Shown piece after piece: positions 17,878 through 30,633 of a stretch of 64,000 nucleotides of DNA (its first letter is position 1; each line of letters opens with the position of its first letter). The stretch lies in the NCBI GenBank assembly GCA_016946835.1, contig JACVTC010000008.1, positions 910,001 to 974,000 of the forward strand. Direction: 5' to 3'. Under the pieces are notes generated by a model. The model saw only the letters and a program-made list of their open reading frames with translations. It was not told the origin of the DNA and ran no database searches. The translations under genes and the position numbers were made by a program. This DNA comes from Neocallimastix lanati (nom. inval.) (lineage: Eukaryota > Neocallimastigomycota > Neocallimastigomycetes > Neocallimastigales > Neocallimastigaceae).

Positions 17878-20800
17878 ATGGAAGAAGATACCTTTTTAAA
17901 TGCCAGTGCTACCAATAAAGATGGATTCGCTGGAGATCGTCGTTACTTTAAAGGATTTTTAGCAAAAATGAATCTAATATTCATGCTTGATCCCGAACGA
18001 TTTAATAATGATCCAATAAAGGTTGCGTATATCATTTCTAGACTCTACGGCTCTGCAATGAACTGGGCTGCTACTTTAATTGAAAATAACGATCCATGTT
18101 TAAATAACTATCAACAATTCACCTCAAGATTTAAGGCTACTTTTGGGAGCTACGATTCGACTTTCATTGCTAACCAGAAATTGAAGACAATTAAACAAAG
18201 ACGCATCGGTGAAATAACAAACTATATTCTCGAATTCAATAGATATTCTGACGAATCTTCGTGGAATGAAGAAGCTAAAATGGATGCTTTCCTCAATGGA
18301 CTTAACGATCAAATTGCTACCAAAATATATGAAATGTTTCCAGGACCAAGATCTCTTTTCGCATTACAAACTATTGCCTCTAGACCAGATAGTCGTATTG
18401 CTGCGCATAGACAATTTTCTAATCCACAAAACAGATCAAATAATAATAATAATAATGATAACAGAAATAATAACAGAAACAATAATAATAGAAGACAAAA
18501 TAAAGGGAAAAAGCCTTTCAAATTCAATACCCGAGGTCCTTTGTCTAATGAAGAAAAGGAAAGAAGAAGAAAAGAACATCTTTGTGCCTATTGTGGATCA
18601 GCTAACCATTCCCTTGACCATTGCCCACTAGTAAACAGAAATAAAGCCTCTTCAAGCAGTTCTCATATCACTAATCTTGAACCTAAAACCATTCCAAGAA
18701 TAAGAATTTCTGATCAACCCGATGTAAAGCTACCAATTTTTGAATTCTCTCTTAATGTTTCCAATATTTCTACAAAAACTAAAATTCTTCTGGACTGCGG
18801 CTCTCAACTTAATTTAATAGATGTATACTTCGCAAAAGAAAACAATATTCCTTACTCTAGTGAATGTAATCTCCCTAACGTATCTGGAATCGGCGGTATT
18901 CAGTCAATCATAGGTAAAACTGCACCAATATCCTTAAAATATAAAAACCACATATGTAAAACAAGTTTCTATGTTGTTGACCTTCCTTCGTATTGTGCTA
19001 TTTTAGGCATTGACTGGCTAGAAACTCATAATCCCACTATAGACTTTGCCTCAAAAGAACTCTCTTTCAAATCCAACTATTGTATTTCCAATTGTCTTGT
19101 TCTTCCCAGCGCCTTCACTACTTATGTTCCTTTAAATACTATTAAAAAGAATGATAAAAAAGAAGAAGATAAAGAAAGTAATAAAATAAATAAATCGTTA
19201 CCAAAGAAATTACTTCCATTTAAGGATGTCTTTAGCGAAATATATGCGAATGAATTACCTCCCCATAGACCTTATGATTGTGAAATAAAACTTATGCCTA
19301 ATACTGTTCTTTTCTATGGACCTATTTACCCTTTAACAGAAAAAGAATCTACTACACTTAAAGAATATATAGATGAAATGTTAGCAAAAGGATTCATAAG
19401 AAAATCAAAATCCCCTGCTGGTGCACCCGTTTTCTTTGTACTTAAAAAGAATGGTGAATTAAGGATGGTTGTTGACTACCGACATTTGAACGATATTACA
19501 ATTCGCGATTCTTACCCTTTGCCATTAATCAATGACATGCTCGAACACCTTGCCAAAGGAAAAGTCTTTTCAAAACTCGATCTTCGATCTGCCTATAATC
19601 TTGTCAGAATAAAAGAAGGAGATGAGTACAAAACAGCTTTTAACTGCAAATATGGTCATTTTGAATACTTAGTTATGCCTTTCGGTCTGAAGAATGCTCC
19701 TGCCGTATTCCAACACTTTATCAATGACGTTCTCGAAGACTTTCTCGGAAAATTTGTCTTTTGTTACATTGATGATATTATAATTTTCTCTCCTGACTTA
19801 GAAACACACTATGAACATCTTATTAAAGTTCTTTCAAAACTCAGAAAAGCCGGTTTGTACGCTAAATTCGAGAAATGCGAATTTTGCATTCCCTATTTGG
19901 ATTTCCTTGGACATAGAATTTCCTCTGATGGTATCCTTATGGACCCTAAAAAAGTTTCCTCTATTCTTGAATGGCCTGTTCCCACTGATATAAAACAACT
20001 CCAATCCTTCTTAGGACTTGCCAACTATTACAGACGTTTTATTCCAGGATTTGCAGCTTTAACACATCCACTTCATTCACTTTTGAAGAAAAATGAGAAA
20101 TTCGTTTGGACATCTGAAACTCAAAAAGCATTTGACGATTTAAAATCCAAATTTTCTTCTGATTCTGTACTCGCATACCCAAACCGTGATTTACCCTTTC
20201 TTGTCGAAACAGATAGTAGTAATTTTGCTATTGGCGCTATACTTTCCCAAGCTTCTCAAAAGGACAATAAAATTCATCCTATTGCATTCTTCTCAAGATC
20301 TCTTACTGCTGCTGAGAAAAACTACCCAATTTATGATAAAGAACTTTTAGCAATCGTTGAAGCTTTAGAACAATGGAGACATCTCTTAAAAGGAACTTCA
20401 ATCCCATTCACTATTTTCTCTGACCATCGTAACCTTTTATACCAAAAGAAACCCGAGAAAATGTCACAAAGACTTGTTCGTTGGGCTCTTTTCTTATCAG
20501 AATTTAACTTCAAAATCACTTATCGTGCAGGATCTGCTAATGGTAAACCTGATGCACTTTCTCGAAGACCTGATTATGCATCAAATGAAGAAGAACTGTC
20601 CTCTGACATTCCTTTCAACGTCTTAAAACCTGAAAATTTTTGCGCTACCACTTCCATTGCTTCTTTAAATGATCAAATACTCCATGAATACAAGAAAGAT
20701 AAATATTATAATGAAATCTGCAAAAAACTCAACTCTAAAGAAGACTTCCCAGAATCTATTAAATTTTCTTTAAGCAACAACTTCTTACTCTTTGATGGAA

Positions 20801-22076
20801 AAATTTATGTTCCCCTTAACTGTCGTTCTTCAGTATTAAATATCTGTCATGACTCCCTATCTGCTGGTCATTTTGGTTTCAAGAAAACTTTCTCCTTAAT
20901 CAATCGTGACTTTTGGTGGTCATCTATGCAAAAAGATATTAAAGACTATATTAAATCTTGTGAAATCTGTTGTCGTTCAAAGGATTCTAGACACAAACCT
21001 TATGGATTTCTGAACCCACTAGAAATTCCTGACCGACCTTGGACTTCGCTTTCCATGGATTTCATCACTGATCTCCCTTCATCTAATGGATATACTTGTA
21101 TTTTTGTTGTTCTCGATTCACAAAAATGGGTCACTTCATCCCATTTCCTAACGTTCCTTCTTCTGAAGATACTGCTAAGGCATTCATGACTCATATTTTC
21201 AGACTTCATGGATTGCCAAATGAAATTCTTTCCGATAGAGGTACTCAATTCACTTCTAAATTCTGGACTTCTATTTGCAAAACTCTCAATATCTCAATGA
21301 AACTTTCTTCTCCCTTTCACCATCAAACTAACGGTTTAACGGAGAGGGTGAACTCCGTTGTAGAACAATTTCTCAGATGTTACTCTAATTTTAAAGGTTC
21401 AAATTGGCATAATTATCTATTCCTTGCTGAATTCTGCTACAACAATTCTATTCAAGAATCATTAAATAAATCACCTTTCTACGCAAATTATGGTTACAAC
21501 CCTCGCTTCTCACCAGCTGTGCCAAGTTCTATTGATGTTCCGCGTGCTGAAGAATTTACAACAAACTTAGCGAAACTTTTCAAACAATTAAAAGAAAATT
21601 TAAAACAAGCAAGAAATAAACAAGAAAAATTCGCCAACCAACACAGAATTAAAGCACCTGAATTCAAAGTAAACGACAAAGTTTGGATAAACAGTTCATT
21701 CATATTAAGAAATAAAAATAAAAAATTAAAACCAAGAAAGCTAGGACCTTATAAAATAATTGAAAAAGTCTCTCCAGTAACATACAAAATTGATTTTCCA
21801 AAAAATATAAGAATACACCCAATTATCCATGTATCAGAACTTGAGCCATACTACAAAGACAATTTTAAAAGAAAAAAGGAGCCTCCACCTCCAATTATAG
21901 TTAATGATGAAGAAGAATATGAAGTAGAAGAAATACTTGATAAAAGAAAACATTATGGAAAGATTCAATATCTTATCAAGTGGAAAGGATATCCTTTATC
22001 TGAAGCATCTTGGGAACCGGAAGAAAACCTCAACTGTCCAGAAATACTCAAAAAATTTAATAAATCAAACAAATAA
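17878..22076 (+). pseudogene. gag-pol: Gag-Pol with chromodomain, chromovirus A (one frameshift)
   Basis: A single long frame from the ATG at 17878, as in chromoviruses with fused Gag-Pol. Order: capsid domain; Asn-rich linker; CCHC zinc knuckle (C236, C239, H244, C249); protease with D306-C-G-S; reverse transcriptase with Y630-I-D-D; RNase H; HHCC finger; integrase (Asp codon 21058, Asp 21234, Glu 21342); C-terminal chromodomain at about 21919-22067, which in this clade binds modified histones and guides integration into heterochromatin. The first frame stops at 21189. The second frame (open to 22076) joins it at about 21114-21118, between the first and second integrase aspartates, where a few bases are missing. 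Everything else is open, so this is a young copy with one inactivating break. A sequencing indel cannot be excluded. Confidence 0.93.
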
Positions 22077-22370
22077 ACTTATATTTAGAAAATGAATCTA
22101 TAATATTAATTATACAAAAATTTATATTTATTAATATCAAATTTATTTCTATTAATATCAATATCAATAATCTTTATTATTTTTACTTATTAATATAAAT
22201 ATTATTTAAATTCATGTAACCTTATTATTAATAATGTATTTTTATGTTTATCATGTATTGAAATTTTACACCAAATAACTATTAAAATAATTTATATATT
22301 AAAATAATTAAATAAAATTTTCTTAGTATAGTTTAGCCTAGCTTTGAGATTCGTCTGGTATCCGAATCCT

Positions 22371-22382
22371 AGAGGAGGACCA
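22371..22382 (+). other. Polypurine tract of chromovirus A
   Basis: AGAGGAGGACCA stands immediately before the TG of the proposed 3' LTR start (TGTAACG). Confidence 0.65.
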
Positions 22383-22955
22383 TGTAACGAAACTCATAAC
22401 TAGTAAATTAGTAACTATGGTTCAATGGTAAGTTACCATAACCATCGGGCTGAACCCTTAGGGTTCGACACCAACTCTTTCCAAATTTTAATAACTTTTA
22501 TTTATTATAACTGGAATATTAAAGAAATTACTAGTGTTTATCGGTTAAACAATTGAACCGATAAAACTAGAAAAATCTATTTTATTAATATTTTTTATCA
22601 TTTTTTATCTAAGATTCATTTTCTAGAAAGAAAACTTGTTTTCTTTAATTTTCTTTAATTTTCTTTTATTTCTAATAATTACTAATAACAACCGATAACT
22701 TAAAATAATTAATTTTCCTGAAAAACTATAAATAGGTGTAAAATTTCATAATAAAATATTTTTACTTGCGCTTTTATTAATTAATTTTAAAGTAATTTAA
22801 AATATTACAATGATTAATTAATAAAATAATAATTTACATTTTTTACTAATAAAAAAACTTATTTTAATAAAACATATTTTGAATTACTTTAGTGTCGAGA
22901 ACCTTTTGTGTAAAAAACCTTATAACAATCTTAAGTAACATTAAGATTTGTTACA
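22383..22955 (+). repeat. 3' LTR of chromovirus A
   Basis: Matches 15774-16335 almost base for base from ACTAGTAAATTAG to TTTGTTACA, with a TATAAATA box. Both tRNA-arm-like hairpins are perfect here. Followed by ATAAT; no clear target duplication because the left end of the 5' LTR is altered. Confidence 0.88.
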
Positions 22956-23746
22956 ATAATATAGAAATATAATATATACATAAATAAATATTAATAATTT
23001 AAAGTAGCACCTACGTCCTTACTATATTAGTTGGATAAATAATTTCATACAACAAAGTTGTTATATTTCTGTTTGTGCAAGAGAAACAGTGTGATATAAA
23101 ACTTTGAAATATTTATTCCTGTCAAGTACTAATTAGTAAGAATAATAATTTAATTATATTATACATTTATTCATTAATATAAGAATACTTTTATACAATT
23201 TATAACTTATTGTAATCGGCGGCTGTTGGATGAAAAACTCCTTAGCTTAAGGCTTTGTTACAATTAAGTATATGTAGTAATTCGTATTTATATTATCGAC
23301 TAAATTATATTATAATTGAAATTATAAATTCAAATTTATAAATATATACATATATATAGTATCTATATATTGATACCAAGATTGTTGATATATATAGATA
23401 TAAAAATTAAACGTTTATATTAGAGAATAGGAGAAGGATTGCTTTACACATAGGGAGGTAGTAGAGCATTATTGAATAAAGTTTAGTGATACAAGTGATA
23501 ACAGAATAGAAAAAGTGGTAAGGTCCCGCGTTCGTACAGGCACACACTACTCTGTTATATTCACTATTCTGACGGTTCAATAGTGGAGGTCGAACGGCCC
23601 TGTAAAGAATCTGCGTATCCGAAAATAATATAAAGCTAATAATATATATATAAGAAATATTTATAAATTTTCCATATTAATTTTTTTTAATTTAGCAATT
23701 AATTTATTCCGTGCTATATATAAGAAATTCTAGTGTACTGAATTCC

Positions 23747-23777
<31 letters not shown>

Positions 23778-24197
23778 TGTTCACTGTTCTTACTCTGTGG
23801 TTAAGTGAAATTGAGTCAAAGAAGAAAGACTACTATATTTTTTTTTTTACTACCTGTTTGATTTGGTTGTCGAGGTGTATCTTGAACCAAATAATTATCA
23901 TTATAAGTGGTCGAAGTGTCATTCGAGCTTATAACCTTAATATAATTATATCTTCTATTGGTGATCGAAAGGTATTCGAACCAATAATATAAAATTTCCT
24001 TAGGTGGTCGAGTGTTATTCGAACCTAAAAATATATTTCTTGTAGGTGGTCGAAGTGTATTTCGAACCTCATATAAATAACTATAAAGATATAATTTAAT
24101 AAACAATAATTATAAAATATTTTAATCTTGGATATCAAAATAAAACAAAACAAAAAAAAAACAAAAACAAAAAAAAAAAACAAAAAAAACAAACAAA

Positions 24198-24247
<50 letters not shown>

Positions 24248-24412
24248 TATTTTTTCTAATCTCTGAAGTGTTTGTAAACTTATAAATTCTAATACTATAT
24301 TATATATATCTATAACATACTCACACACACATAAAAAAAAAAAAAAAAAAATATTATTATTTTTATTTTGAATATTTTACCTATATTACTGTATAATTTC
24401 TACTCAAGAAAT
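22956..24412 (+). other. Leader region of element 3 (5' LTR not seen)
   Basis: 1.46 kb without a credible ORF. No LTR of family 1 or 2 precedes it, so the element appears cut on its left by chromovirus A. Hairpins are visible: ACAAC/GTTGT and CTGTTT/AAACAG near 23050-23090, and CAGAATAG/CTATTCTG plus GATAACAG/CTGTTAT in a GC-richer patch at 23440-23620. That patch opens with GGAG...TAGAGC, which weakly resembles the shared leader RNA. Hairpin array at 23863-24069, then long poly-A at 24200-24240. Confidence 0.5.
23863..24069 (+). repeat. Five tandem hairpins upstream of gag, element 3
   Basis: Same design as 7197-7470: variable outer stem, G[AG]TCGA or GTCGA, loop, TCGA or TTGA, outer stem. 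Stems: TTGGTT/AACCAA, ATAAG/CTTAT, ATTGGT/ACCAAT, TAGGT/ACCTA, AGGT/ACCT. Compensatory changes against element 2 support real base pairing. Confidence 0.75.
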
Positions 24413-25372
24413 ATGGCTTCAGTTACTAATGATACTACTAATGTTCCTTCATTTAAAGATCTTAAAAAGGAACTAAAATATGTTGATAAATTAAACAAGG
24501 ACCATTTGGATATAAAATCTTGGGCTTCTGAAATTGAGTTATGGATCCAATTACAAAATATCACTGATCCAAAAACTATTTTTGTTGCTTGCCTATTAAC
24601 GTCTACTGGTGAACCAAGACAAATTATCCAAGAATTAGAACTACCTGCTACTACAGCAGAAGAAGATGTAGAATTGAATGGTTCCACTGATACTGGTGAG
24701 ATGTCAGGATCTATCACCAGTAGCTCTACTAGTTCAAGTAGTTCTAGTAATGATAGTGTTAGAACTAACCGTTATCCTTCTTTTGTCGAGATCGTCAACG
24801 CTCTTGAAGTATTCTATGGGGCAAAGGAAGATCAGAATACCTTATTAAGGGAATTGCGTGCTCTTAAAATTGGTAGAAATGAAAAAGTAAGGGATTTTAA
24901 TAAAAGATATCGGACATTATATTTAAAATTAGATAAAACTCACAAAAAACAAATCAGTATCTTGGACTATGCTGATGCACTTGAGAATAATATTGAGGCC
25001 TGGAAAAGAGTAACTTTAATTGATGATATACCACTTTCAAAGTCTTATGAAATTGCAGAAAAAGTGGATAGACTTGCTGTGAGGTTACATCGTGTACCAA
25101 GTCCTAATAGAAATGTTTCCAACAATAATAATAATAATTATAATAAGAGTCGTAGTTCACCACCAAGAAATACTTATGAAAACAGGGACAATAGAAAGGT
25201 TTCTGATGAAAGTGAAAGGGAGAACCTTACACGTGGACCAAGAAACTCTACCGTCAAAACCTGTTTCTTCTGTAAGGAACCTGGACATTATCAACAACAT
25301 TGTCCCAAACTACAAGCCATTATAGAAGAAAATAAGAAACAGATTTTTTTCAAAGGACCTTTAAACCAGTAG
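24413..25372 (+). CDS. gag: Gag, Ty3-like element 3
   Basis: 319 codons from ATG 24413 (the upstream open frame has only a TTG). Alignable end to end with Gag of element 2: the K-E-L-K-K-E-L start region, W-x5-L-W-I, a Ser-rich low-complexity insert where element 2 has an acidic run, a conserved R-x-L-x-L-K-L-D segment and a CCHC knuckle near the C-terminus. The frame is intact and ends at TAG 25370-25372, two codons after the slippery heptamer. Its Pol partner is broken. Confidence 0.92.
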   Translation: MASVTNDTTNVPSFKDLKKELKYVDKLNKDHLDIKSWASEIELWIQLQNITDPKTIFVACLLTSTGEPRQIIQELELPATTAEEDVELNGSTDTGEMSGSITSSSTSSSSSSNDSVRTNRYPSFVEIVNALEVFYGAKEDQNTLLRELRALKIGRNEKVRDFNKRYRTLYLKLDKTHKKQISILDYADALENNIEAWKRVTLIDDIPLSKSYEIAEKVDRLAVRLHRVPSPNRNVSNNNNNNYNKSRSSPPRNTYENRDNRKVSDESERENLTRGPRNSTVKTCFFCKEPGHYQQHCPKLQAIIEENKKQIFFKGPLNQ

Positions 25373-25392
25373 AAGGGAGAGGAAGCACTCCC
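25360..25392 (+). promoter_or_regulatory. -1 ribosomal frameshift signal, element 3
   Basis: T TTA AAC (25360-25366), 8-nt spacer, GGGAG (25375-25379) pairing with CTCCC (25388-25392) across an 8-nt loop. The Pol frame is open from 25366. Confidence 0.85.
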
Positions 25393-27986
25393 ATCAAAAA
25401 AATAGCTTCATTAAAATATACTTCCAATTCTTCTGATGCAGAAAGTAAAGACTACAGAGTGGATTATACTATCAAAAGTCATGATCAGGTAGGAGAATAT
25501 TTTGTCGGTGCGGCAAAAAGAAAACTTGATGAAAGTGATGTTGAGTTAGATAATGGAAAAGGAAGGAAAATTCATAAAAGCCTACGTGATAATCCACGAC
25601 CTATAAACACTCCTGCATTAAGAAAAAGAAAAGAAAGAGAATTGGAAACTGAAGAGGTGATACCTCATAAGAAACAGTTGCAAACATCAATAATTATGCA
25701 ACCAAATATCAATAAAGAAAAGAAAATTGAAAAAGCAATACGTGATAAAGAAAGATTTTTGAAATCTAGTACTAATTCTAAAGAATTCGAAACTGCATCA
25801 TCCAGTCAGTCTAATGTAAGCTTAATTACTAATAAAGAGGAAATAACTTCAAAAGTTGATAATGTAGAAGCTCCAAGGGAAATTAACCAAACTAGAGAAA
25901 GAAAAAAAGACAAAAATAATAATAATAATACTAGTAATCCTAATAATAGTAACAACGGAACTATTAGAAAAACCCCAGTCGTAAATGATATTAATAATAA
26001 TAATACTATTAATATTAATAATAATGAAACTATTATCGATAATAATCATGTAACGAATAATAAAAATATATTAAATAAATTAATTAATACAGATGGTATT
26101 AATAATAATAATAATAATAATGATAATAATAATAGTATGAAAATACCTCGGGTAAATCGAATTATTAAAATGCTTTCTAATTATAAGGAATATGATGTAT
26201 GGGATGATTTAAGCAATACCAAGTGTAATATTACTTTTGGACAGCTTTGGAATGCTGCGCCTAAAATAAGAAGTCAAGTTTCCCATGGTTTAAAACTAGA
26301 AAAAGCCACCACTAATGTTGTTGGCGCTATTAATAATGTAGTTGCTACTACAACATTAGTTAATAATGTTGATCATAACTATAAAAGTAAAAGTACAGAA
26401 ATAACAGAGGAGGATATTGCAATGGTAGATGCCTCTGTTGATGGTGTACCTGGAAAATTACTTATTGATACATGTAGTAATTTAAATATTATGTCACAAA
26501 AATATTATAATTCTCTACCATACCAATATACCGTTGTTGGTCATAGTTGTGGTAGAATAATGCTTGCCACTAGAGACGATGAATACTCTGAAGGAATAGT
26601 CGTTAGGATACCTGTGAAAATTAATGAGCTTTCATTGTTAATTGATTTCCGAATTGTAGAAAAAGAGGAACCATTTTATGACATGCTAATTAATTTAAAA
26701 ACTATAATTGATAATAGATTATTTATTAATCCCTTAAATAATTGCTTATGTAAACATGAATGGTACTATCAGCTCTATTACACCAATAAATAATTCTGCA
26801 ATTGACGAAAAATATATTTGTAGTGTTAACAAATTACTTGAGGATAATAGTAAGGAAAAATATGCTGGTGGGGAATTAAAGAAATTAGAAGGATTACCAC
26901 CTATGGAATATATACATAATACAATATTTATGAATACTCTAAATGAAAAATATAGAACTGATATAATACACCTATTAGAGGACAATATAGAAATTGTTGC
27001 TACGTCGTCCGAGGAATTAACACCATCATTGCTTTCACCACACAAAATAAATCTAAAAGCTGGTACCAAACCTATAAAACAAAGAGCATATCGGCTAGCA
27101 AAATTAAAGACAGATATTTTAAAGGAAGAATTAACTAAGTTAATTAATAAAAAGGTAATTGAGCCTTCAAATTCTGAATGGTCTTCGCCTATTGTTCTAG
27201 TACCAAAGCCTAATGGGAAATGGCGTATGTGTGTAGATTATAGGAAGGTTAATGATTCTACTATAAAGGATTCTTATTCTATACCATACATTGATGAAAT
27301 TTTTGATAGTCTCAATGGTGCAACTATCTTCACTACCATTGACTTATACTCTGGATATCACCAAATTTTAATGGAGGAAGAAAGTATTGGTATAACAACT
27401 TTCACCACTAAGTTTGGTAACTACCAATTTAAAGTTATGCCATTTGGTCTAACCAACGCTCCTGCAACCTTTCAAAGAGAAATGAATAGAATCCTATTTC
27501 CTTTAATAGGAAAGTGTGTTTATAATTTTATCGATGATATACTTATATACTCTAAAACAGTTGAAGAACACCTCCAACATATTCAACAAGTTTTATCCAT
27601 ACTCAAAGAAAATAGATTAAAACTTAATATTGAAAAGTGTCACTTCATGAAAACAGAAGTGAATGTTTTGGGGCATAGATTAACCACTAAAGGCTTAAAA
27701 CCTCTTGATAGTAAAATCGAGGTTATCAGAGATTGGAAACCCCCTCAGGACATCCATGAATTACGTTCATTTTTAGGAGCTGTTGGATACTATAGAAATT
27801 TCATCGATAAATATTCACAAATTACTACGTGTTTGCGTAAATTATTAAGGAAAGGTGTAAAGTATGTTTGGACTAGTGAACACCAAAAATCGTTTGAAGT
27901 ACTGAAAGAAAAACTAATAAATGCACCCATATTAAGTTTCCCTCAGTTTGATAAAGAATTTATTATACGTACCGATGCTTCTTATT
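25366..27986 (+). pseudogene. pol: Pol of element 3, frameshifted and 3'-truncated
   Basis: Entered by -1 frameshift. Asn-rich linker, then protease with D-T-C-S. The frame is lost at about 26752-26757, just after the protease domain, and continues in the next frame (26756-27988) with reverse transcriptase, F-I-D-D near 27530, and the first RNase H motif (R-T-D-A-S). Homology stops dead at that motif; the rest of RNase H and all of integrase are absent and replaced by non-coding tandem repeats. So one frameshift and one 3' deletion. The remaining sequence is close to elements 1 and 2. Confidence 0.9.
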
Positions 27987-28175
27987 AATTTCCTTTATTA
28001 ATATCAAATATAATAAAAATTATTATTAAATATTCTTATAAATTTCTTTTATTAATATCAAGTCTAATAAAAATTATTATTAAATATTCTTATTAAAATC
28101 ATTTATTAATATCAAATCTAATAAAAATAATTATTAAATATTTTATTAGTATTAAATATAATAAAAATTATTACT
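27987..28175. repeat. About 55-bp tandem repeat at the truncation point of element 3
   Basis: Three to four imperfect copies built on TTTATTAATATCAAATATAA and AAATTATTATTAAATATTC. It starts exactly where Pol homology ends. Confidence 0.65.
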
Positions 28176-28849
28176 AAATATTCTTATTAAAAATTATATA
28201 ATATTTAAATCATTACTAATTCTTATTTTTATATTAAGAATAATAAAAACCTATTTCAATAAATATTTGATATAAAATACAGAATTATAAGTTTCTGTAT
28301 AATATTTTCTAAATTTTTGAAATAAACTAAAAATAAAACAAAAATCAAAAATAAATTAAGTCTTTATTAAAATAAAAATGAACTAAAATACAGAATTTCA
28401 ATAATAAAAATGATCTAAAATACAGAAAATATCAATTCTGTATAATTCTCTCTCTGAAAAACAATATCAAGAAGAAGCTACCGCCCGGAATGCCCTTCGT
28501 GATACAATCTCTAAATTAATTTTTATATTTTAATTTAATAAATGTTATTTTTTTTTTTAAAAAATAATTTAAAATAATAGTTAAAAATTAAAATAAAATA
28601 GTTATAATAGTTATTTTTTATAAAGAATATATTAATAATAAATAAAATGTATTAAAATAAAAGTATAAAAAGAAGAATAAATTTCTTTCTTTTTAATACT
28701 TGGAACAAATAATTTTAATTTTAAATTTAAATAAAGAAAATTTTAAAATTTAATTTTTTTCTTGTTTCCAAATTTATTTTTATAGTTATGTGTTAATATT
28801 TATTTCTTTTATTTTGAATATCTTAGTGTTTCAACCCCAGCCCGTATCA
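28176..28849 (+). repeat. LTR a, first of the LTR chain (left end not defined)
   Basis: The right end CAACCCCAGCCCGTATCA resembles the end of LTR 1. A TATA-like AAGTATAAAAAG lies near 28661. The left boundary cannot be set from one copy. A GC-richer patch at 28446-28520 stands out and is treated separately. Followed by TTTT. Confidence 0.5.
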
Positions 28850-28853
28850 TTTT

Positions 28854-29693
28854 TGGTAAAGAACGAACATATAATGGATTATTAATTAGAATTTCAACTT
28901 ACTTTAGAATTCATTATATTGTTCTTTACTTAATATTACTTTACTATATTTTCTATACTAAATTATTTTATAAAAATAATTTTTTTTTATTAAAAGCTTC
29001 TAAAATATTATCAATAATTCTATATTTTTATTATTAATATCAATATCTATAATTTAACTTTAAATTTTATTATTTTATTAAAGTGTTTATTATCAATATT
29101 AATATTTTATTTTTATTTTCAAATATATTATTATATTATTATTATATTGTATCAATATTAAAATTTTATTCTTTTTAGTATTTTATTTTATTTTTAAATT
29201 GATTATTTAATATTTTTATTCCCCAAAAATAAAATCAAATCTTAATTGATTAATAATAAATATTAAATATATTATAGTTTTTAAATTTATTTTATATAAA
29301 ATATAAGAATATTATATTAATAGTCTTGATTAAAATAACTTTATTTTTCTGTAAAATCTTTTTAAATTTTGTTTGTTATTTTTCGTATATATTAAATAAT
29401 TTAGTTTTAGTATATGAAAAATAATATAAAATTATATAAACAAAATTTATTAAAATAAAAATACTTATGAATTAGTTAATTTAAATTAATATAAAATTTG
29501 AAGTAATTAGTAATAGTAAATTATTTTTTTTTAAATATGATAATAAAATGTAGAAAGGCTTTACATATTTATTTTTTTTCAAAAAGTATAAATAAGTGAA
29601 GTTTTTCAATAATTAAAATGTAGACAGAAAAATATTAAAAATAAATAATTAATAAAATTTCTAATAAAACCCGAACCATAACATTTTTTGGTA
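28854..29693 (+). repeat. Solo LTR b
   Basis: TGGTAAAGAACG to CGAACCATAACA, 840 bp, preceded by TTTT and followed by five T's. It carries AAGTATAAATA near 29583, placed like the TATA box of LTR 2. No internal region is attached. Confidence 0.7.
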
Positions 29694-29698
29694 AATAA

Positions 29699-30630
29699 TG
29701 AATTAATAACCTTTATTTTATTATTAATAATTCTTTACTAAATTGTACTTTCCTATATTCTTGATAACCTAAACTTAATAATAAAATTTAATTTATTTTG
29801 ATATAAATTAATTTTAACTTGTAAATAATGTTAAATCAATTTTAAATAATTACTTTATTGTTATGTTATTAAATATATGTATATATTAAAATACAATTGT
29901 AAATATTAAAATTATACTTTTAAGATACTAAACTATTAAAACTATTAATTAAATATTATTATAAAAATTATTATAAACTATTAATATTATAAAATTATTA
30001 AAATTATTAAATATTATTATAAAATTATTAATATTATTAATTAAATTTATTATTAAAAAAAAAAATTATTATTAAAAATTATTAATTATTATAAAAATTT
30101 ATTATTTAAATATTATCAAATTTATTAATTAAATATTATAAAAACTTTATTTTATTTTGAAAATAAATACAAGTATTATTTAAAATAATTAAAGATTATT
30201 AAATTTATTATATTAATCTTTAAAAACAATTTATTTAACTTAAAAATATCAAAGAAAATAGTAAAAACTATTTTCTATATATTTATTTTATAATTATTTT
30301 TAATTAAATTATATTTAAATATTATATTATTATATTTATAAAAATTAAAACAAAAATGAATTATTGATATAAAATTAATTCAATAATTCTATAAAATTCT
30401 TTAAATTATAAACAAATAATTATACTTTAAATTTACAAAAAAATATAAATATTATAAAAACTTCTTAAAAATTAAATATGTACTTCAAAAAATAAATTTC
30501 TAATATTAATAAATAATAAATAAATTTAAATAAAAAGAATTTTTTTTTTTTAATTAAAAATCAAAACAGGGTAATACCCGTCCCCCCATGCTTGATTTTA
30601 ATTCTATATGTGCTAACCCCGAGTCTACCA
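29699..30630 (+). repeat. Solo LTR of family 1
   Basis: 932 bp, closely similar to the 3' LTR of element 1 (4310-5333), including the start, the GAGTCTACCA end and the GC stem-loop near 30555-30600. It is shorter by internal A/T deletions. Confidence 0.88.
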
Positions 30631-30633
30631 TTT

